From Cupriavidus taiwanensis (GTDB taxonomy: Bacteria; Pseudomonadota; Gammaproteobacteria; Burkholderiales; Burkholderiaceae): DNA of 64,000 nt. This document shows positions 1 through 9,032 of this stretch, one piece after another. A model generated the notes under the pieces. It searched no databases, had not been told where the DNA came from, and worked only from the letters and a program-made list of their open reading frames with translations. Numbering within the stretch: the first letter of the stretch is position 1; the number at the start of each line of letters is the position of its first letter. Both the position numbers and the translations under genes were made by a program. The stretch spans positions 124,001 to 188,000 of the forward strand of contig NZ_LT984803.1 in assembly GCF_900250115.1 (NCBI RefSeq). Direction: 5' to 3'.

Positions 1-84
1 CGCATCGAAGACATGAACAAGGCACGCGACCGGCTGCAGTCGTCCGGTTTCGAGGCTTCGGTGATCCGCTTTACCAAGCAGTAA
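1..84 (+). CDS. SPOR-domain (FtsN-like) protein, 3' end only
   Basis: The window opens inside a reading frame that ends RLQSSGFEASVIRFTKQ and stops at the TAA at 82-84. The basic, hydrophobic ending is what the last strand of a SPOR peptidoglycan-binding domain looks like. In related betaproteobacteria a SPOR/FtsN-like gene sits directly before dsbA, as here. Only 27 residues are visible, so the family call leans on gene order more than on sequence. Confidence 0.6.
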   Translation, partial: RIEDMNKARDRLQSSGFEASVIRFTKQ

Positions 85-222
85 GCCGGCACCGCCCAAT
101 ACCCGGTAACCGCCGCAACACCGCAGCAACAGGTTCCCGCCAGATCCAGCGGGGGCGCCGATGAACCGGGTGCCGCCGCCGCTGTCATACGCTCATCGTC
201 CAAACCGCAAGGCCGTTCTCAA

Positions 223-858
223 ATGAAAAAACTCGCCGCACTGTTCGCCATGTTCGCCGCCGTGGGCGGCCTGCTGATGTCCGCCCCGTCGCAGGCGGCA
301 CCCACCGAAGGCAAGGAATACCAGGTCCTGAAGACGCCCCAGCCGGTGGCGGCGGGCAAGATCGAGGTGACCGAGTTCTTCTGGTATGGCTGCCCGCACT
401 GCTATGACTTCGAGCCGGAGCTGGAGGCGTGGGTCAAGAAGCAGGGCGGCAATGTGGTGTTCAAGCGCGTGCCGGTCGCCTTCCGCGACGACCTGCTGCC
501 GCACACCAAGATCTTCTACGCGCTGGAAGCCATCGGCAAGCTCGACGCCATGCACAACAAGGTCTTCAGCGCCATCCACGTGGACCGCAAGCGCCTGACC
601 GACCCCAACGAGATCGCCGATTTCATGGCCAAGAACGGCGTCGACCGCAAGGCCTTCCTGGATGCGTACAACTCGTTCACGGTGACGACCAATTCGCAGC
701 GCGCCAACAAGATCGCCGACGCCTACAAGATCGACGGCGTGCCGACCGTGGTGGTGCAGGGCAAGTACGTGACCTCGCCGTCGATCGCCGGCAACAAGCA
801 GGGCGCGGTGCAGACCATGGATTACCTGGTGGAGCAGATCAAGGCGAAGAAGATGTGA
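223..858 (+). CDS. dsbA: Periplasmic thiol:disulfide interchange protein DsbA
   Basis: A 211-residue oxidoreductase that introduces disulfide bonds into secreted proteins in the periplasm, normally reoxidised by DsbB. The N-terminus is a clear Sec signal peptide (MKK, hydrophobic core, cleavage after about PSQA at residue 25). The redox motif is C57-P-H-C60 within FFWYGCPHCYDF, and the cis-proline loop is GVPTVVV near residue 180. Length fits the family. It follows the SPOR-domain gene by 138 bases and is followed by a repeat-rich gap, so it may be the last gene of its transcript. Confidence 0.96.
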   Translation: MKKLAALFAMFAAVGGLLMSAPSQAAPTEGKEYQVLKTPQPVAAGKIEVTEFFWYGCPHCYDFEPELEAWVKKQGGNVVFKRVPVAFRDDLLPHTKIFYALEAIGKLDAMHNKVFSAIHVDRKRLTDPNEIADFMAKNGVDRKAFLDAYNSFTVTTNSQRANKIADAYKIDGVPTVVVQGKYVTSPSIAGNKQGAVQTMDYLVEQIKAKKM

Positions 859-892
859 TTGTGACTGGCGGCCGTTCTTAAGCCGCCGGCTG

Positions 893-1028
893 TCTCCCCT
901 CTCGCGCTTGCGGGACAGGGGCAGGGGGTGAGGGCAGGCGCAGGCATACCGACGCGCTGTACTTCGTCGATATTCCCGCCCTCACCCCACTCCCTCTCCC
1001 GCGAGCGGGAGAGGGAGTGGGAGTGGGA
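893..1028. repeat. Paired intergenic hairpin repeat (REP/BIME-like)
   Basis: Two imperfect palindromes of the CCCTCTCCCGC/GCGGGAGAGGG kind, one near 893-938 and one near 977-1028, face each other across about 40 bases. The second has arms CTCCCTCTCCCGC and GCGGGAGAGGGAG. The same family recurs near 10238, 18299 and 30545. It fills the gap between dsbA and the next gene and may also act as a transcript end. Confidence 0.7.
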
Positions 1029-1118
1029 GTACCCAGGCAGGATGTCAAAGGCCTGTGGCAAGCCAAACGGCTGGTATCCTGTACCAGCCGTTTTTCATTT
1101 CAAGTCGCCTTCGCTTCT

Positions 1119-1925
1119 ATGCGTCCCCTCAAAGTCTTCCTCACCGGCGCCTCCAGCGGCCTGGGCCAGGCGCTCGCGCGCGAGTACGCCGCGCAGGGTG
1201 CCATCCTCGGCCTGGTGGCGCGCCGCGAGAACGCGCTGCGCGAGTTCGTGGCGACGCTGCCCAACCCGGGCGCGGTGCGGGTCTATGGCGCCGACGTGCG
1301 CGATGCCGACGCGATGGCGCTCGCGGCGGAAGACTTCCTTGGCCATTTCGGCTGTCCGGACGTGGTGATCGCCAATGCCGGGGTCTCGGTTGGCACCGTC
1401 GCCAGCGAGCGCGAGGACCTGGACGCCTTCCGCCAGGTCATGGACACCAACTGGTTCGGCGTGCTGACCACCTTCCAGCCGTTCCTGCACGCGATGCAGG
1501 CGCGCGAGCCCGGCCACTTCGGGCGGCGCGGCACGCTGGTGGGCATTGCCAGCGTTGCCGGCGTGCGCGGGCTGCCGGGCGCCGGGGCCTACAGCGCTTC
1601 CAAGTCGGCGGTGATCAAGCTGCTCGAAAGCCTGCGGCTGGAGCAGCGCCGGCACGACATCCGCGTGGTCACGATCGCGCCCGGCTATATTCGCACGCCG
1701 ATGACCGCGGACAACCCGTACCGCATGCCGTTCCTGACCGATGCCGAAGTGTTCGCGCGCAAGGCCGTGCGCGTGATCGCCGCGGGCCGGCGCTTCCGCG
1801 TGATCCCGTGGCCGATGGGCGTGGTGGCGGCGCTGCTGCACGTGATGCCGCGCTGGCTGTACGACGCGCTCGCCGCGGGCGCGCCGCGCAAGCCGCGCCG
1901 TGCCGACGCTGCCCGGGAGCCCTGA
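1119..1925 (+). CDS. SDR-family NAD(P)-dependent oxidoreductase
   Basis: A 268-residue short-chain dehydrogenase/reductase with a Rossmann fold. The cofactor loop is T9-G-A-S-S-G-L-G16, the NAG strand follows near residue 86, and the catalytic Y158-SAS-K162 is present. Substrate is unknown. The ATG at 1119 is chosen because the Rossmann strand begins right after it; the open frame upstream contains only repeat sequence. The gene ends one base before the next start, so the two are probably co-transcribed. Confidence 0.88.
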   Translation: MRPLKVFLTGASSGLGQALAREYAAQGAILGLVARRENALREFVATLPNPGAVRVYGADVRDADAMALAAEDFLGHFGCPDVVIANAGVSVGTVASEREDLDAFRQVMDTNWFGVLTTFQPFLHAMQAREPGHFGRRGTLVGIASVAGVRGLPGAGAYSASKSAVIKLLESLRLEQRRHDIRVVTIAPGYIRTPMTADNPYRMPFLTDAEVFARKAVRVIAAGRRFRVIPWPMGVVAALLHVMPRWLYDALAAGAPRKPRRADAAREP

Positions 1926-1926
1926 G

Positions 1927-2760
1927 ATGTGGCGCGACGCCATCGGCCAGCAGCATGCCGCCGCCACCGGCGTGGTGCGGATCGCCTCGCTGGTGCCGTC
2001 GGTGACCGAACTGTTGTTTGCGCTCGGGCTGGCGCGGCAGATGGTGGCGCGCACCGGCTTCTGCATCCACCCGGAGCCGGCGGTGCGCGCTGTGCCCAAG
2101 GTGGGCGGCACCAAGGACGTCAACGTGGCGCGGCTGCGCGCGCTGGCGCCCACCCATGTGGTGGTCAATATCGACGAGAACCGGCGCGAGACCGTGGACG
2201 AGATCCGCGGCTTCGTGCCCAACGTGATCGTCACCCATCCGTGCGCGCCCGAGGACAACCTCGGGCTGTACCGGCTGCTGGGGGGCATCTTCGGCTGCCA
2301 CGCCGAGGCCGAGGCGCTGTGCGCGGCGCTGCAGGCGCAACTGGATGCAATCCGCGTGCGGCCATGGCCGGCGCGGCGCGTGCTGTACGCGATCTGGCAG
2401 GACCCGTGGATGACGGTGTCGCGCGACACCTATATCAGCCGCATGCTGGCGCTGGCCAACTGGCACACCTGGCCGGCCGGCGTGGAGGCCGATAAAGCCT
2501 GCCAGGGCGGCGACTGCAGCCGTCCCAATGCGCCCGGCGAGCGCTATCCCAGCTTCCGCTGGAGCGACGCGCTGGTGCGCGAGCTCGACCTGGTGCTGCT
2601 GTCGACCGAGCCTTACCGCTTTACCGAAGACCACGCCGACGCGCTCGAGCGCCAGCTCGGCAAGCCGGTGCTGCTGGTCGACGGCGAGATGCTGTCGTGG
2701 TACGGCAGCCGCGCGGTCGACGGGGTGCGCTACCTGGCGGCGCTGGCGGCCGCCAACTGA
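1927..2760 (+). CDS. BtuF/FecB-fold (cobalamin-binding-type) protein
   Basis: A 277-residue protein of the helical-backbone metal-receptor superfamily (BtuF, FhuD, FecB). Typical motifs are RIASLVPSVTELLFALGL at the start of the first lobe, GGTKDVNVARLRALAPTHVVV, and the long connecting helix before the second lobe. There is no signal peptide, so unlike true BtuF it appears cytoplasmic; such soluble members are usually annotated as cobalamin-binding proteins. ATG 1927 is preferred over an in-frame GTG at 1900 because GGGAG lies correctly before it. It abuts the SDR gene. Confidence 0.8.
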   Translation: MWRDAIGQQHAAATGVVRIASLVPSVTELLFALGLARQMVARTGFCIHPEPAVRAVPKVGGTKDVNVARLRALAPTHVVVNIDENRRETVDEIRGFVPNVIVTHPCAPEDNLGLYRLLGGIFGCHAEAEALCAALQAQLDAIRVRPWPARRVLYAIWQDPWMTVSRDTYISRMLALANWHTWPAGVEADKACQGGDCSRPNAPGERYPSFRWSDALVRELDLVLLSTEPYRFTEDHADALERQLGKPVLLVDGEMLSWYGSRAVDGVRYLAALAAAN

Positions 2761-2773
2761 GGAGCCGGCCTGG

Positions 2774-3850
2774 TCAGGCGGCGCGGAAGCGGATTACGCC
2801 GTCGTCGCCGGTTGCGCGCACCAGCTCGCCGCGGTGCCACAGGCAGTGCAGGTGGGCGAGCGACTCGCCCATGGCGAAAGTCATCTGGTGGATGTCGAAC
2901 TGGCGCTTGAAGATCACGCTGACGATGTCGTGTGCGCTGCAGGGTTTTTCGCGGCACGCCTCCAGCGTTTCGGCGAGGCGGTCGGCATGGTGTTCGCGCA
3001 GCTGCATGATGCGGGTATGCAGGTTGCGGAAGGGGCGGCCGTGCGACGGCAGGATCAGCACGTCCTGCGGCAGCGGTTCGTACTTGCCCAGCGAATCCAG
3101 GTAGAGCTGCAGCGAATTGGCCTCGGGCTCCATGTCGAACACGCTGACATTGGTCGAGATGCGCGGCAGCACCATGTCGCCGGAAACCAGCACATTGGTG
3201 GCGGCGTTATACAGCGCCACATGCTCGGGCGAATGGCCGAAGCCGGTGATCACGCGCCAGCCGGAGGTCGCCGGGTCGGTGCCGACCCGCACCGTGTCGC
3301 CTTCCATCAGGCGGCGGTATTGGGTCGGCAGGTCGGGCACCAGCGACGGGTAGTAGGTCTTGCGCGCGCGCAGCTTTTCCTGGCTGTCGGGATCGGTCAG
3401 GCCGTGCAGCGCGAAATGCGCGGCGGCCGCTTCGCCGCCGGCGCTGGAGCCGGCCCCCGTGCCGCTGCCCATCACGCGCGCGCTCATGTAGTCGCCCAGG
3501 CTCATCCAGAGGCGCACGTCGAAACGCCGGCACAGCCAGTGCGCCAGGCCGACGTGGTCGGGATGGCTGTGCGTGACCAGCACGCGCACCACCGGCAGGC
3601 CTTCCAGCTCGTTGGCGAAGATGGTTTCCCAGTGCGCCTTGATGGTGTCGTTGGTGATGCCGCAGTCGATGATGGTCCAGCCCTCGCGTCCGTCGAGGCG
3701 GTCGCGCAGCAGCCACAGGTTGATATGGTCGAGCGCGAACGGCAGCGGCATGCGCAGCCAGTAGACGCCGGGGGCGACCTCCTGCCTGGTGCCGGGCGCC
3801 GGCATGGTGTCGCCGAACGGATATTGGAGCTGGTGTTCGAGTGCGTTCAT
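2774..3850 (-). CDS. MBL-fold metallo-hydrolase
   Basis: A 358-residue metallo-beta-lactamase-fold hydrolase. The dinuclear metal motif is T-H94-S-H96-P-D98-H99, preceded by the strand WTIIDCG; GFGHSPEH and LPSHGRPF supply later metal ligands. Substrate is unknown, with thioester or glyoxalase-II-like hydrolysis possible. The start at MNALEHQ is chosen because the upstream in-frame residues are basic and non-conserved. The gene is divergent from liuR, and the LiuR-type operator at 3963 lies between them, so it may belong to the same regulon. Confidence 0.85.
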   Translation of the reverse strand: MNALEHQLQYPFGDTMPAPGTRQEVAPGVYWLRMPLPFALDHINLWLLRDRLDGREGWTIIDCGITNDTIKAHWETIFANELEGLPVVRVLVTHSHPDHVGLAHWLCRRFDVRLWMSLGDYMSARVMGSGTGAGSSAGGEAAAAHFALHGLTDPDSQEKLRARKTYYPSLVPDLPTQYRRLMEGDTVRVGTDPATSGWRVITGFGHSPEHVALYNAATNVLVSGDMVLPRISTNVSVFDMEPEANSLQLYLDSLGKYEPLPQDVLILPSHGRPFRNLHTRIMQLREHHADRLAETLEACREKPCSAHDIVSVIFKRQFDIHQMTFAMGESLAHLHCLWHRGELVRATGDDGVIRFRAA

Positions 3851-3962
3851 GGGGAGTCTCGTGGTCGAAGCCTGGCGGCGGGGCGCGGGCTTTCTCATTC
3901 TGCCGGCACGTCCCTGATCGCGCGCGAGGGGGCGTGCAAGCACCGGTTGCCAGCCGATCTGG

Positions 3963-3984
3963 TTGACGCTAACGTAAACGTCAA
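3963..3984. promoter_or_regulatory. LiuR-type operator upstream of liuR
   Basis: A 22-base near-palindrome beginning TTGACG and centred on ACGTAAACG. It matches the operator described for the MerR-family regulator LiuR and closely matches the copy at 4538. TTGACG doubles as a -35-like hexamer. It lies 77 bases before liuR and 113 bases from the divergent MBL gene, which fits autoregulation and possibly shared control. Confidence 0.75.
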
Positions 3985-4030
3985 CAATACGGGTTCGTTT
4001 CCATCTTAAGCGAAAACTTGACTTCGCAAC

Positions 4031-4042
4031 GAACGACCGTTC
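4031..4042. promoter_or_regulatory. GAACGACCGTTC palindrome, candidate TetR-type operator
   Basis: A 12-base dyad (GAACG-AC-CGTTC) 19 bases before the liuR start. A second copy with the same arms is at 55384, before an acyl-CoA thioesterase gene. The motif resembles TetR-family fatty-acid regulators of betaproteobacteria (FadP type, from recall). It suggests liuR is also under fatty-acid control. Confidence 0.5.
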
Positions 4043-4060
4043 ACTTTCTTTGGTCAGGCC

Positions 4061-4501
4061 ATGTCAGCGACTCCAGCGGCGGCTTCCGCCACCTACACCA
4101 TCACCGACCTCGCGCGTGAGTTCGACGTCACGCCACGCGCGATCCGCTTCTACGAGGACCAGGGCCTGCTGTCGCCGCAGCGCGAGGGGCCGGGCGGACG
4201 CAAGCGGGTCTACAACGGCCGCGAGCGGACCCGGCTGAAGCTCACGCTGCGCGGCAAAAGGTTGGGGCTTACTCTCAACGAGATCCGCGAAATTCTTGAC
4301 CTGTATGAATCGCCGCGCGATACCGCCCCGCAACTGGACCGGTTCCTGGTCGCGCTTGCGGCGCACCGGCGCGCGCTCGAGCGCCAGCTGGAAGACCTGC
4401 AGGCGCAACTGGCCGAGATCGACCAGCATGAGCGCCAGTGCAAGGCGTTGCTGGCGGCGCAGGCCGGCGACGATGCGCCGGACCCGACCCATGCCGCCTG
4501 A
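4061..4501 (+). CDS. liuR: MerR-family regulator of leucine/isovalerate catabolism
   Basis: A 146-residue MerR-type DNA-binding protein. The winged helix covers residues 12-80 (YTITDLAREFDVTPRAIRFYEDQGLL, then GRKRVY), followed by a coiled-coil dimerisation helix (about 95-135). The C-terminus lacks the metal-binding cysteines of metal-sensing members. It lies at the head of the liu genes between two LiuR-type operators, so it should regulate isovaleryl-CoA dehydrogenase and its neighbours and itself. ATG 4061 gives the usual length for the family. Confidence 0.9.
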   Translation: MSATPAAASATYTITDLAREFDVTPRAIRFYEDQGLLSPQREGPGGRKRVYNGRERTRLKLTLRGKRLGLTLNEIREILDLYESPRDTAPQLDRFLVALAAHRRALERQLEDLQAQLAEIDQHERQCKALLAAQAGDDAPDPTHAA

Positions 4502-4537
4502 AGCGCCACTTTGCGCGCGAGTTGGTGCGATCCAGGA

Positions 4538-4559
4538 TTGACGTTTACGTAAACGTAAA
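4538..4559 (+). promoter_or_regulatory. LiuR-type operator and promoter for the thioesterase-ivd transcript
   Basis: A 22-base near-palindrome starting TTGACG with the core TTTACGTAAACGTAAA. TTGACG (4538-4543) can serve as the -35 and TAGAAT (4560-4565) as the -10, so the operator occupies the spacer as expected for a MerR-family protein. It is 67 bases before the thioesterase start. Confidence 0.8.
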
Positions 4560-4626
4560 TAGAATAGCCGGACAGCGCGTTGGCCGTGCGCTGCCCGTCC
4601 AGACTGGCCCCACACCGGAACCCGCC

Positions 4627-5103
4627 ATGACCGCCTCCCTCGCCCATGCCGTGCCCGCTGAACCGGAACCGCTGCCCGCCGCGCGGGCCGACGCCATTGC
4701 CACCAGCTTCTCGCGCCAGGGGCTGATGCGGACCTTCGGCGCCGAGCTGGCGCGCGTGCAGCGCGGCGAGGTCGAACTGGCGATGCCGTGGTCCGAGGGC
4801 GTGACCCAGCAACACGGCTTTTTCCACGGCGGCGTGGTCGGCGCGCTGGCCGACAGCGCCTGCGGCTATGCCGCGCTGACTCTGGTCGGCGAAGAGGAGG
4901 CGGGGCTGACCGCCGAATACAAGATCAACCTGCTGTCCCCCGCCCAGGGCGAACGCCTGGTGGCGGTGGGGCGGGTGCTCAAGCCCGGGCGCACGCTGAT
5001 CGTGGCCCAGGGCGATGTCTACGTCGAGCAGCAAGGCCGCCGCAAGCCGGTGGCGACCATGCTGATGACGCTGTGCGTGGTCAAAACGCTGGGCCACGTC
5101 TGA
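4627..5103 (+). CDS. PaaI-type hotdog thioesterase
   Basis: A 158-residue single-hotdog acyl-CoA thioesterase of the PaaI/YbgC class. The diagnostic helix region is [21 protein letters not shown], followed by strands [16 protein letters not shown] and [13 protein letters not shown]. It probably releases CoA from accumulated acyl-CoA intermediates in the cytoplasm. ATG 4627 is used; the longer frame upstream runs through the LiuR operator. First gene behind the second operator, with ivd 59 bases downstream. Confidence 0.85.
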   Translation: MTASLAHAVPAEPEPLPAARADAIATSFSRQGLMRTFGAELARVQRGEVELAMPWSEGVTQQHGFFHGGVVGALADSACGYAALTLVGEEEAGLTAEYKINLLSPAQGERLVAVGRVLKPGRTLIVAQGDVYVEQQGRRKPVATMLMTLCVVKTLGHV

Positions 5104-5162
5104 ACCGATCGATCCGGCGATCCCGGAACCCACCGACACACCGATTCCTACAGGAGACCATC

Positions 5163-6344
5163 ATGACTGAATTGCCAGGGCTGAAATTCGATCTGGGCGA
5201 AGACATCGAAATGCTGCGCGGCGCCGTGCGCGACTGGGCGCAGGCCGAACTGGCCCCGCGCGCGGCCGAGATCGACCGTACCGACCAGTTCCCGATGGAC
5301 GCCTGGAAGAAGATGGGCGACCTCGGCGTGCTCGGCATCACCGTGGCCGAGGAGTACGGCGGCGCCAACATGGGCTACCTGGCGCACATGATCGCGATGG
5401 AGGAAATCAGCCGCGCCTCGGCCTCGGTGGGGCTGTCGTACGGCGCGCATTCCAACCTGTGCGTGAACCAGATCCACCGCAACGGCACGCCGGCGCAGAA
5501 GGCGAAGTACCTGCCGAAGCTGGTCTCGGGCGAATGGATCGGCGCGCTGGCGATGAGCGAGCCCAACGCCGGTTCCGACGTGGTCAGCATGAAGCTGCGC
5601 GCGCAACTGAAGGGCGACCGCTACGTGCTGAACGGCACCAAGATGTGGATCACCAACGGCCCGGACTGCGACGTGCTGGTGGTCTACGCCAAGACCGAGC
5701 CCGAGCTGGGCGCGCGCGGCATGACCGCCTTTATCGTCGAAAAGGGCATGAAGGGCTTCTCGGTGGCGCAGAAGCTGGACAAGCTGGGCATGCGCGGCTC
5801 GCACACCGGCGAGCTGGTGTTCGAGGACGTGGAAGTGCCGGTCGAGAACATCCTGGGTGCCGAGAACGGCGGCGCCAGGGTGCTGATGAGCGGCCTGGAC
5901 TACGAGCGCGCGGTGCTGTCGGGCGGCCCGGTCGGCATCATGCAGGCGTGCATGGACGTGGTCACGCCGTATATCCACGACCGCAAGCAGTTCGGCCAGA
6001 GCATCGGCGAATTCCAGCTGATCCAGGGCAAGGTGGCCGACATGTACACCACGCTGCAGGCGGCGCGCAGCTACCTGTACACGGTCGGCAAGAACCTCGA
6101 CGCGCTCGGCAGCGACCACGTGCGCCAGGTGCGCAAGGACTGCGCCGCGGTGATCCTGTACACCGCCGAGAAGGCCACCTGGATGGCGGGCGAGACCGTG
6201 CAGATCCTGGGCGGCAACGGCTATATCAATGAATACCCGGCCGGGCGCCTGTGGCGCGACGCCAAGCTGTACGAGATCGGTGCCGGCACCTCGGAGATCC
6301 GCCGCATGCTGATCGGGCGCGAGCTGTTCGCGGAAACGATGTAA
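5163..6344 (+). CDS. liuA: Isovaleryl-CoA dehydrogenase
   Basis: A 393-residue FAD-dependent acyl-CoA dehydrogenase converting isovaleryl-CoA to 3-methylcrotonyl-CoA in leucine breakdown, passing electrons to ETF. Signatures are [12 protein letters not shown] and [17 protein letters not shown]. The catalytic glutamate is E248 in [10 protein letters not shown]: its internal (loop) position is the isovaleryl-CoA dehydrogenase arrangement rather than the C-terminal Glu of most relatives. At the C-terminal site the motif reads [17 protein letters not shown] precedes ATG 5163. Operon with the thioesterase; also called ivd. Confidence 0.95.
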   Translation: MTELPGLKFDLGEDIEMLRGAVRDWAQAELAPRAAEIDRTDQFPMDAWKKMGDLGVLGITVAEEYGGANMGYLAHMIAMEEISRASASVGLSYGAHSNLCVNQIHRNGTPAQKAKYLPKLVSGEWIGALAMSEPNAGSDVVSMKLRAQLKGDRYVLNGTKMWITNGPDCDVLVVYAKTEPELGARGMTAFIVEKGMKGFSVAQKLDKLGMRGSHTGELVFEDVEVPVENILGAENGGARVLMSGLDYERAVLSGGPVGIMQACMDVVTPYIHDRKQFGQSIGEFQLIQGKVADMYTTLQAARSYLYTVGKNLDALGSDHVRQVRKDCAAVILYTAEKATWMAGETVQILGGNGYINEYPAGRLWRDAKLYEIGAGTSEIRRMLIGRELFAETM

Positions 6345-6352
6345 CGGCGGGC

Positions 6353-6382
6353 GGGGACGCCGGAATCACCTCCGGCGTCCCC
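6353..6382 (+). terminator. Hairpin terminator after ivd
   Basis: A perfect 11-bp stem (GGGGACGCCGG / CCGGCGTCCCC) with an 8-base loop starts 8 bases after the ivd stop. There is no T-run, so it may mark mRNA 3' processing or Rho-assisted termination rather than a classical intrinsic terminator. Confidence 0.6.
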
Positions 6383-6465
6383 GGACATCCGGGGCCCTGG
6401 CCCGGAACCCATTTACAATCTCACTACCCGTCGCAAGACCCTCACGCAGTCGCCCCCGTCGACCC

Positions 6466-8313
6466 ATGTCCCACTTCCCCAAACTGCTCTCCTCGCAGAT
6501 TGCCTACGATGTGGCGAGAACGATGCTCGACGGGTTCGACAAGCACTACCGCCTGTTCCGCGAGGTCAGCCACCAGGCCAAGCTGAAGTTCGAGGCCGGC
6601 GACTGGCACGGGCTGCAGCAGATCCAGCGCGACCGCATCGCGTTCTACAACGAGCGCGTGCGCGAATCCAGCGTGATCCTGGAAGACGAATACGACGCCG
6701 AGAACATCGAGGACGAGATCTGGCAGCAGATCAAGCTGCACTACATCGGGCTGCTGACCAACCATCACCAGCCCGAGCTGGCCGAGACCTTCTTCAACTC
6801 GGTGTGCACGCGCATCCTGCACCGCTCGTACTTCAACAACGATTTCATCTTCGTGCGCCCGGCGATCTCGACCGAATACATCGAGAACGAGGAATCGCCG
6901 ACGCGCCCGACCTTCCGCGCCTACTACCCGGGCAGCCGCGACGGCATGGCCGCGTGCTTCGAGCGCGTCGTCCACAACTTCCAGCTCGAGCGCCCGTTCG
7001 AAGACCTGCCGCGCGACATCGGCTACGTGGTGCGCGCCGTCGGCGAGCATTTCGGCGACCTGCGCATCGCGCCGAATTTCCAGATCCACACGCTGTCGTC
7101 GCTGTTCTTCCGCAACAAGGCGGCCTTCATCATCGGCCGCATCCTGAACGGCGACCGCACCTTCCCGCTGGCGATCCCGATCCTGCACGGGCCCTCGGGC
7201 AAGCTGGTGCTCGACACCGTGCTGCTGAAGAAGGAACAGCTGCTGATCCTGTTCTCGTTCACGCATTCCTACTTCATGGTCGACATGGAGATCCCGTCGG
7301 CCTACGTGACCTTCCTGCGCGACATCATGCCGCGCAAGCCGCGCGCGGAGATCTATACCTCGCTGGGCCTGCAGAAGCAGGGCAAGAACCTGTTCTACCG
7401 CGATTTCCTGCACCACCTGCAGCATTCGTCGGACCAGTTCATCATCGCGCCCGGCATCCGCGGGCTGGTGATGCTGGTGTTCACGCTGCCGTCGTACCCT
7501 TATGTGTTCAAGGTGATCCGCGACGTGATTCCGGCGCCCAAGGAAACCACGCGCGAGCTGGTCAAGTCGAAGTACCAGCTGGTCAAGCAGCACGATCGCG
7601 TCGGCCGCATGGCCGATACCCTCGAATACTCCGACGTGGCGTTCCCGCTGTCGCGCTTCGACGAGGCGCTGGTGCGCGAGTTCGAGCAGCTGGCCCCGTC
7701 GATGATCGAATACCAGCGCGCCAAGGACGGCGGCGAAGAGATCGTGGTGCGCCACGTCTATATCGAGCGCCGCATGACGCCGCTGAACATCTACCTGCAG
7801 GAGGGTTCCGACGCGCAGGTCGAGCACGGCGTGATCGAATACGGCAACGCGATCAAGGAGCTGATTGCGGCGAACATCTTCCCGGGCGACATGCTGTACA
7901 AGAACTTCGGCGTGACGCGCCACGGCCGCGTGGTGTTCTACGACTACGACGAGATCGAGTACCTGACCGACTGCAACATCCGCCACGTGCCGCAGCCGCG
8001 CAACGAGGAAGAGGAGATGTCGGGCGAAGTCTGGTACACCGTGCGCCCGCACGACATCTTTCCCGAGACCTTCCGCACCTTCCTGCTGGGTGACGCGCGC
8101 GTACGCGCGGCGTTCCTGCGTCACCATGCGGATTTTTTTGACCCTGCCATGTGGCAGAGCCACAAGGACCGGCTGCTGGCCGGACATGTCCATGACTTCT
8201 TTGCCTACCACGCTTCAGAACGATTTATTCACCGCTACGGCGCTGCCACCGGGCCGTCCGTCAATCAGGCCGACCCGCAGCCCGCCGCCGGCCCTGCAAG
8301 GAGAGTCGCATGA
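6466..8313 (+). CDS. aceK: Isocitrate dehydrogenase kinase/phosphatase
   Basis: A 615-residue bifunctional enzyme that phosphorylates and dephosphorylates isocitrate dehydrogenase, directing carbon between the TCA cycle and the glyoxylate bypass. The kinase nucleotide loop is A328[11 protein letters not shown] with the conserved lysine at about K349 (YVFKVIRD). The [15 protein letters not shown] segment is the catalytic/metal region. Unlike in enterics it is not next to aceBA; it sits among acyl-CoA catabolic genes, where acetyl-CoA output makes bypass control sensible. Its stop overlaps the next start (ATGA). Confidence 0.95.
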   Translation: MSHFPKLLSSQIAYDVARTMLDGFDKHYRLFREVSHQAKLKFEAGDWHGLQQIQRDRIAFYNERVRESSVILEDEYDAENIEDEIWQQIKLHYIGLLTNHHQPELAETFFNSVCTRILHRSYFNNDFIFVRPAISTEYIENEESPTRPTFRAYYPGSRDGMAACFERVVHNFQLERPFEDLPRDIGYVVRAVGEHFGDLRIAPNFQIHTLSSLFFRNKAAFIIGRILNGDRTFPLAIPILHGPSGKLVLDTVLLKKEQLLILFSFTHSYFMVDMEIPSAYVTFLRDIMPRKPRAEIYTSLGLQKQGKNLFYRDFLHHLQHSSDQFIIAPGIRGLVMLVFTLPSYPYVFKVIRDVIPAPKETTRELVKSKYQLVKQHDRVGRMADTLEYSDVAFPLSRFDEALVREFEQLAPSMIEYQRAKDGGEEIVVRHVYIERRMTPLNIYLQEGSDAQVEHGVIEYGNAIKELIAANIFPGDMLYKNFGVTRHGRVVFYDYDEIEYLTDCNIRHVPQPRNEEEEMSGEVWYTVRPHDIFPETFRTFLLGDARVRAAFLRHHADFFDPAMWQSHKDRLLAGHVHDFFAYHASERFIHRYGAATGPSVNQADPQPAAGPARRVA

Positions 8314-8981
8314 ATGACGCCATCGCCCAGCTGTTTCGCAACAACCGCGACTGGGTCGACCGCGTCAACGCGGAAGACCCGGCCTTCTTCACCCGCCTGG
8401 CCAACCAGCAGGCGCCGGAATACCTGTGGATCGGCTGCTCCGATTCGCGCGTGCCGGCCAACCAGATCCTGGGCCTGGCCCCGGGCGAGGTGTTCGTCCA
8501 CCGCAACATCGCCAACGTGATCGCGCACAGCGACCTGAACGCGCTGTCGGTGATCCAGTTCGCGGTGGAGGTGCTCAAGGTGCGCCATATCACCGTGGTC
8601 GGCCACTACGGCTGCGGCGGCGTCAAGGTCGCGCTCAAGCGCGAGCGCATCGGCCTGGCCGACAACTGGCTGCGCCATGTGCGCGACGTGGCCGACAAGC
8701 ATGAGTCCTACCTCGGCACCATCCTGCGCGAGGAAGACGCCCACACCCGGCTGTGCGAGCTCAACGTGATCGAGCAGGTCAACAACGTCTGCCAGACCAC
8801 CGTGATCCAGGACGCCTGGTCCCGCGGCCAGGCCATCACCGTGCACGGCTGGATCTACGGCGTGTCCGACGGCCTGCTGCGCGACCTCGGCATGGCCGCC
8901 AGCAACAACGACGAGCTGCACGAGCAGCTGGCCGCGGCCTACCGCCAGTACGGCGAGCCGCCGCAGGCGTCGATCCGCTGA
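8310..8981 (+). CDS. can: Beta-class carbonic anhydrase
   Basis: A 223-residue enzyme interconverting CO2 and bicarbonate. Zinc ligands are all present: C43 and D45 in CSDSR, H99 and C102 in HYGCGG. Its start overlaps the aceK stop by 4 bases, implying translational coupling, and a purine-rich GGAGAG lies in the end of aceK. Bicarbonate is the co-substrate of the methylcrotonyl-CoA carboxylase encoded in this block, which may explain the location. Confidence 0.95.
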   Translation: MNDAIAQLFRNNRDWVDRVNAEDPAFFTRLANQQAPEYLWIGCSDSRVPANQILGLAPGEVFVHRNIANVIAHSDLNALSVIQFAVEVLKVRHITVVGHYGCGGVKVALKRERIGLADNWLRHVRDVADKHESYLGTILREEDAHTRLCELNVIEQVNNVCQTTVIQDAWSRGQAITVHGWIYGVSDGLLRDLGMAASNNDELHEQLAAAYRQYGEPPQASIR

Positions 8982-9032
8982 CCCCCCTATCCGCCACCAA
9001 CGCTACCTAGCTACCGATCCAGGAGACCCGAG

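Noticed and set aside
193..579. Long antisense frames opposite dsbA, metX, bio and many other genes
   Set aside because: Typical shadow frames of high-GC codon usage, with no start signals or recognisable domains.
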